Below, in pieces: positions 21,405 to 24,241 of a stretch of 24,241 bases of DNA. Origin of the DNA: a virus; IMG/VR virus record IMGVR_UViG_3300044961_000030, positions 1 to 24,241 of that record; one strand, given 5' to 3'. A program made the translations under genes and the position numbers. Below the pieces are notes generated by a model. It saw only the letters and a list, made by a program, of their open reading frames with translations. It was not told the origin of the DNA and searched no databases. Numbering within the stretch: the first letter of the stretch is position 1; every line of letters begins with the position of its first letter.

Positions 21405-21902
21405 ATGACCTTAAATCACGCTCTGAAGTGGACGCAAGACGAAGACGTCATGCTGAAGCGCCTCGTCATTGATGAGCGCAAGAGCTTCGGTGTTGCAGCT
21501 GCTGAACTGAAGCGCAAGTTTCCAGAATCGGCTGTGACGTTCACCCGAAACGCTTGCATCTCGCGTGCCCACCGGCTTCAGCTTGGCGGGCGCACGAAGC
21601 AGGAAGACAAGTGGTGCAATCAGCCACCAGGCGCGAGGTCGCCTGACAAGCGCAAGAACCTCCCGTCGCCGCCAAGCCTGCCGCTGATACGGCTGAGCAG
21701 GCCTGCGCCATCGCTCATCAGTCACGATCCTAGCGAGTATGAGCCAATGCTCAACGCCCGTAGAGCCGAGCTAGTAGACGGCACTTGTCAGTTCATCGGG
21801 CAGACGTGGAGAGAGAAGTGTGCCCGCCCGTGCGACGGCCAGACGAACTACTGCGAGTATCATCGGAGCCTGTGCTATCAGCCAGACCCCCGGCGCCGTT
21901 AG
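21405..21902 (+). CDS. GcrA-family cell-cycle regulator homologue
   Basis: This 165-residue protein matches GcrA, the alphaproteobacterial transcription factor that works with sigma-70 RNA polymerase and GANTC adenine methylation by CcrM. Residues 8-63 form the DNA-binding domain, with the signature TRNACISRAHRLQLGGR (47-63). The C-terminal domain has the family's Cys/His pattern: CQFIGQTWREKC (128-139), Cys143, YCEYH (149-153) and the CYQP ending. Between them is a Pro-rich linker. The start is the ATG at 21405 with AGGAGG 5 nt upstream; an in-frame ATG 11 codons earlier has no such site. It probably alters host or phage transcription. Confidence 0.88.
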   Translation: MTLNHALKWTQDEDVMLKRLVIDERKSFGVAAAELKRKFPESAVTFTRNACISRAHRLQLGGRTKQEDKWCNQPPGARSPDKRKNLPSPPSLPLIRLSRPAPSLISHDPSEYEPMLNARRAELVDGTCQFIGQTWREKCARPCDGQTNYCEYHRSLCYQPDPRRR

Positions 21903-21962
21903 GCGGCCATGCTGTCCTGTGGCGTATTATCTAGCTAGATTCTATTCTCTAGTCGGATCATG

Positions 21963-22015
21963 TTGAGTCCGCGGCAATACCGCCCTATGTAGAGCATGAG
22001 CGCAATTCGCGCTCA
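21963..22015 (+). promoter_or_regulatory. Promoter and 5' hairpin for the DUF932 gene
   Basis: TTGAGT (21963-21968), 17 nt, TATGTA (21986-21991). Six nt later the predicted mRNA 5' end folds as TGAGCGC (21997-22003), loop AATTC, GCGCTCA (22009-22015), then ACCACAGGAG. A GAGTC (GANTC) site overlaps the -35 at 21965-21969 and a GATTC lies at 21938-21942. Confidence 0.6.
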
Positions 22016-22034
22016 GACCACAGGAGAAACTACC

Positions 22035-22973
22035 ATGACTGATGCAGTTGAAACGATGGCCTACACCAACGAAGTGCCTTGGCACGGCTTGGGCGTGAGG
22101 CTCGAAAAAGCGGCTACGCCTGCCGCCATGCTGAAGCACGCTGGCCTCGACTGGCGTGTCGACCGGGTCCCGCTGTACGCAGGTGAGAGCAGAAAGCCCA
22201 TCGAGGGCTTCGCAGCCCTTCAGCGTTCCAGCGATGGCAAGACCTTGGACGTTGTAGGCTCGCGCTACAAGCCAGTCCAGAACGAGGACGTGTTCGCCTT
22301 CTTCAAGGAGTTCACCGAGGCTGGCGAGGCGACGATGGAGACGGCCGGCTCCTTGAATGGCGGACGCTACGTCTGGGCGCTCGCCAACCTTAGCGCCAGC
22401 TTCTCGCTGGCCGGCGGCGACCGTGTCAACGGCTACCTCCTTGTGGCCAGCCCCCACATCCAAGGCAAGACTTTAGTCGTCAAGTTCACCACAATCCGTG
22501 TCGTCTGCCAGAACACGCTTAGCCTGGCGCTGAGGTCGGGCGGCAGCTCATGGCGGATGAGCCATACCCGTAGCTTCGACAGCGTGACCCAGGCGGAAGC
22601 CAAGGAAGCGCTCGGGATCGCACGCGATCAGATGGGCGAGTTCGAGGCGACGGCCAGGAAGCTGAAGAAGATGAAGCTGGACAGAAAGAAGATCGTCGAG
22701 GTTCTGGCGATGACGTTCCAGCCTGGCTTCGAGGTCAAGGAGCTGCTCAAGGACAGCAGCCTCCTCAGCAGGAAGATGGAGGTGCTGCTCGACGTGAACG
22801 AGAAGGCTCCCGGCGCCGATCCTGGCACAGGCTGGGGGCTGCTGAACGCTGTCACCTACTACGCTGACCATGTGGCGAGCAGGACGGCTGACAAGCGTCT
22901 GACCAACGCCTGGCTGGGCAAGACAGCGAACCAGAAGGAAGCAGTCCTCGAGTCGCTGCTCGAGCTGGCCTAA
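22035..22973 (+). CDS. DUF932 / phage-plasmid-like protein (TIGR03299 type)
   Basis: This 312-residue protein matches the DUF932 family, found on phages and plasmids. It has the early ETMAYTNEVPWHGLG motif, LDVVGSRYKPVQNEDVFAFF, and the central VVKFTTIRVVCQNTLSLAL motif that defines the family. The C-terminal half is helical and charged, ending in a KLTNAWLGK-like segment (RLTNAWLGKTANQKEAVLES). Its biochemical role is not established. I choose the ATG at 22035 because AGGAG is 8 nt upstream; the frame extends 13 codons further but into the 5' hairpin. It is a single-gene unit with its own promoter and a terminator hairpin right after. Confidence 0.92.
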   Translation: MTDAVETMAYTNEVPWHGLGVRLEKAATPAAMLKHAGLDWRVDRVPLYAGESRKPIEGFAALQRSSDGKTLDVVGSRYKPVQNEDVFAFFKEFTEAGEATMETAGSLNGGRYVWALANLSASFSLAGGDRVNGYLLVASPHIQGKTLVVKFTTIRVVCQNTLSLALRSGGSSWRMSHTRSFDSVTQAEAKEALGIARDQMGEFEATARKLKKMKLDRKKIVEVLAMTFQPGFEVKELLKDSSLLSRKMEVLLDVNEKAPGADPGTGWGLLNAVTYYADHVASRTADKRLTNAWLGKTANQKEAVLESLLELA

Positions 22974-22987
22974 TCCTGCAATCGCAT

Positions 22988-23026
22988 GGGGTTCGCCTTG
23001 CTAATAGGCGGGCCCCGTGTTATGTT
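22988..23026 (+). promoter_or_regulatory. Fused terminator-promoter between DUF932 and orphan gene
   Basis: GGGGTTCGCC (22988-22997) pairs with GGCGGGCCCC (23007-23016), including two G-T wobbles, and is followed by a T-rich tail. TTGCTA (22998-23003), 17 nt, TATGTT (23021-23026) is a good promoter whose -35 begins exactly in the hairpin loop and whose -10 lies in the tail. Confidence 0.6.
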
Positions 23027-23033
23027 TCTTTCA

Positions 23034-23063
23034 CGGGCAATGACGCCCGCAACACAGGAGAAT
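23034..23063 (+). promoter_or_regulatory. Leader hairpin with conserved RBS sequence
   Basis: CGGGC (23034-23038), loop AATGAC, GCCCG (23045-23049), 8 nt after the -10. The 20 nt CGCCCGCAACACAGGAGAAT (23044-23063) is repeated identically in the leader of the gene at 23668 (23643-23662). Confidence 0.6.
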
Positions 23064-23067
23064 GAAC

Positions 23068-23505
23068 ATGAAGCGTATTGCTGTTGCTTACAACTGGGCC
23101 TCTGACTCCCACAGCAACGATGGTCAGGGCTTTGAGGCTAGGCTGATCGTCAAGGACCCGAACGACCTCGAGGCCATCAAGGCCATCCTCGCTGACTTCG
23201 TCGCTGAAGACCTTGTGGACCCGGAGCTGGTCTACACAGGCGAGGCTGAGCCGGCGGCTGCTGAAGACGTCGAGATCGAGGCGCTGTCTGTGACGATCCT
23301 CGAAGGCGGCTACCTTGTTAGCGGGTACTGCATTGATGGTCTCGTGTACGCTGGCGCCGGCAGCAGCTGGGAAGGGGATCTGCAGGCGGCGCAGGTCTAT
23401 CAGACACGCGAGGAAGCGCAGGCTCGCATCGACGAGCAGAAGAAGAAGAACAAGCAGTCTGGGTTCGACAGCATCGTTGGCCAACTCAGGCTGATCGAGC
23501 TGTAG
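23068..23505 (+). CDS. Unknown acidic protein
   Basis: This 145-residue protein is not recognised. It starts MKRIAVAYNWASDSHSNDGQ, has an acidic middle (ADFVAEDLVDPE, PAAAEDVEIEALSV), a hydrophobic beta-type stretch (ILEGGYLVSGYCIDGLVYAG), and a charged C-terminal helix rich in Lys and Glu (REEAQARIDEQKKKNKQSG). The start is the ATG at 23068, with AGGAG 7 nt upstream; the in-frame ATG at 23062 is only 2 nt from AGGAG and too close. It has its own promoter and is followed by a strong terminator, so it is expressed as a single gene. Confidence 0.78.
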   Translation: MKRIAVAYNWASDSHSNDGQGFEARLIVKDPNDLEAIKAILADFVAEDLVDPELVYTGEAEPAAAEDVEIEALSVTILEGGYLVSGYCIDGLVYAGAGSSWEGDLQAAQVYQTREEAQARIDEQKKKNKQSGFDSIVGQLRLIEL

Positions 23506-23527
23506 GCGCCTAGCAGCGCGACAGCTT

Positions 23528-23558
23528 AGCGCCGCCCGAAAAGGCGGCGCTATTCTTT
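23528..23558 (+). terminator. Rho-independent terminator after the orphan gene
   Basis: AGCGCCGCC (23528-23536) and GGCGGCGCT (23543-23551) form a perfect 9-bp GC-rich stem around CGAAAA, followed by the T-rich ATTCTTT. Confidence 0.85.
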
Positions 23559-23589
23559 AGCGGCGACCTTCTGTTAATCTTTCATAGGT

Positions 23590-23662
23590 TTGCTATTCGA
23601 TCCTCGGGCCTTGCATGTTATATTCTCTGAATGGGTGGTAGCCGCCCGCAACACAGGAGAAT
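23590..23662 (+). promoter_or_regulatory. Promoter region and leader for the 57-aa gene
   Basis: A TATATT (23619-23624) is the likely -10. TTGCTA (23590-23595) is 23 nt before it, too far; with CATGTT (23614-23619) the spacing would be 18. The first option fits the leader better, since the hairpin GGGTG-GTAGC-CGCCC (23633-23647) then starts 8 nt after the -10, as at the previous gene. The leader ends with the conserved CGCCCGCAACACAGGAGAAT. Confidence 0.5.
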
Positions 23663-23667
23663 ATGCT

Positions 23668-23841
23668 ATGCAGACCCGTTTCTTTCAGGCCCGGTTCGCT
23701 CGCACGCCGCTCAACAGCGACAGCGAGCGCTATACCCAGACAGAGCTTCAGGCGCAGGCTAGCGCTGCCGCCGCTGCCCGCGAGTATCGTGAGAAGTATC
23801 CGCTGAGCAGCGCTTCCAGCAGGGAGATCCTCGATGTCTGA
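23668..23841 (+). CDS. Small unknown protein
   Basis: This 57-residue protein starts MQTRFFQARFARTPLNSDSE, then has an Ala-rich helix (LQAQASAAAAAREYREKYP). No family is recognised. The start is the ATG at 23668, with AGGAG 8 nt upstream in the conserved leader; a longer in-frame start at 23590 lies upstream of the promoter -10 and is rejected. It overlaps the next gene by 8 bp, so the two are probably translated together. Confidence 0.68.
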   Translation: MQTRFFQARFARTPLNSDSERYTQTELQAQASAAAAAREYREKYPLSSASSREILDV

Positions 23842-24241
23842 CGCGGAGGCTGGCGTGACCCAGAACAGGATCAGAGAGCTCATCGCTAAGCTGCTGCGCC
23901 TCGCGCGCGATGCAGGTGCAACATCGGCTGAAGCAGAGTCAGCGCTGAGCAAGGCGCGAGCCATGATGCTCGAGCACGGGCTCGCCGAAGCCGATACAGC
24001 CGAAGCTGAGGTGAGGATCGTCGCGAGCGGCCTGTACGACCAGGACAGCAAGTGGAAGTTCATAGCCGCCTATGCTTGTGCAAAGCTCATGGGTGTCGTC
24101 AATCTGACGCGCGGTGAGCAGTGTTACTTCGTCGGGCGGCAGGACCTGATCGACGCTGCGGGCCTCGCATACGCCTATGTCTGCGATCAGATCGAAGCGA
24201 AGTACAAGCTGGCGCTGACTACGCTAGGACAGCACGGGACG
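23834..24241 (+). CDS. DUF2786-type protein, C-terminus cut by window edge
   Basis: The frame is open from the ATG at 23834 to the right edge (136 residues) with no stop. The N-terminus RIRELIAKLLRLARDAGATS, then EAESALSKARAMMLEHGL, fits the DUF2786 domain, a helical domain found in phage and mobile-element proteins, of unknown function. Residues from about 60 on (SGLYDQDSKWKFIAAYACAK, QCYFVGRQDLIDAAGLAYAY) look like the domain that usually follows it. GGGAG lies 7 nt before the ATG, and the gene overlaps the preceding stop by 8 bp. Confidence 0.85.
   Translation, partial: MSDAEAGVTQNRIRELIAKLLRLARDAGATSAEAESALSKARAMMLEHGLAEADTAEAEVRIVASGLYDQDSKWKFIAAYACAKLMGVVNLTRGEQCYFVGRQDLIDAAGLAYAYVCDQIEAKYKLALTTLGQHGT

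Noticed and set aside
19501-22000. Enrichment of GANTC sites as evidence of CcrM control
   Set aside because: The motif is expected about once in 256 bp; the few sites near promoters are not more than chance without a count over the genome.

Overview
The window looks like part of a tailed-phage genome (siphovirus type: HK97-like head, long non-contractile tail) infecting an alphaproteobacterium. Two things suggest the host. The head-tail genes follow the order of the Rhodobacter capsulatus gene transfer agent (GTA) and related alphaproteobacterial phages: terminase, HK97 portal, protease, capsid, connectors, GTA-type tail genes, DUF2460, DUF2163, NlpC/P60, tail hub. In addition, one early gene encodes a clear GcrA-family protein, a cell-cycle regulator family of Alphaproteobacteria. 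No integrase, repressor, lysis gene, tRNA, CRISPR array or insertion sequence was seen.

Positions 1-19408 hold the late structural operon on the minus strand, read from right to left: small and large terminase, a Trp-rich mini-protein, portal, Mu F-like head protein, an unknown small protein, prohead protease, major capsid protein, a second unknown small protein, connector, head-closure protein, HK97 gp10-like protein, tail terminator, major tail protein, tail assembly chaperone with a probable -1 frameshift extension, tape measure, DUF2460, DUF2163 hub, NlpC/P60 peptidase, a 1113-aa tail hub/host-specificity protein, and a repeat-rich tail fibre that runs off the left edge. Most genes touch or overlap (ATGA junctions), as expected for one long transcript.

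Positions 19409-24241 hold rightward genes whose products are small and mostly unrecognised: three proteins that appear to share a small helix-turn-helix-like module, the GcrA homologue, a DUF932 protein, two orphan proteins and a partial DUF2786 protein. Unlike the packed late operon, most of these have their own promoter-like sequence (about TTGnnN-17-TATRTT), a short hairpin at the predicted mRNA 5' end, and an ACAGGAG ribosome-binding site. At least one promoter is built into the terminator of the preceding gene.

The most unusual non-coding stretch is 21054-21404, between the third HTH-module gene and the gcrA-like gene. It has a perfect terminator, then a large imperfect inverted repeat (arms about 60 bp) that contains alternating CG tracts, 8-bp tandem repeats, a 20-bp-period AT-rich direct repeat, and promoter-like sequences facing inward. 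It could be a replication origin or a regulatory element; the sequence alone does not decide.
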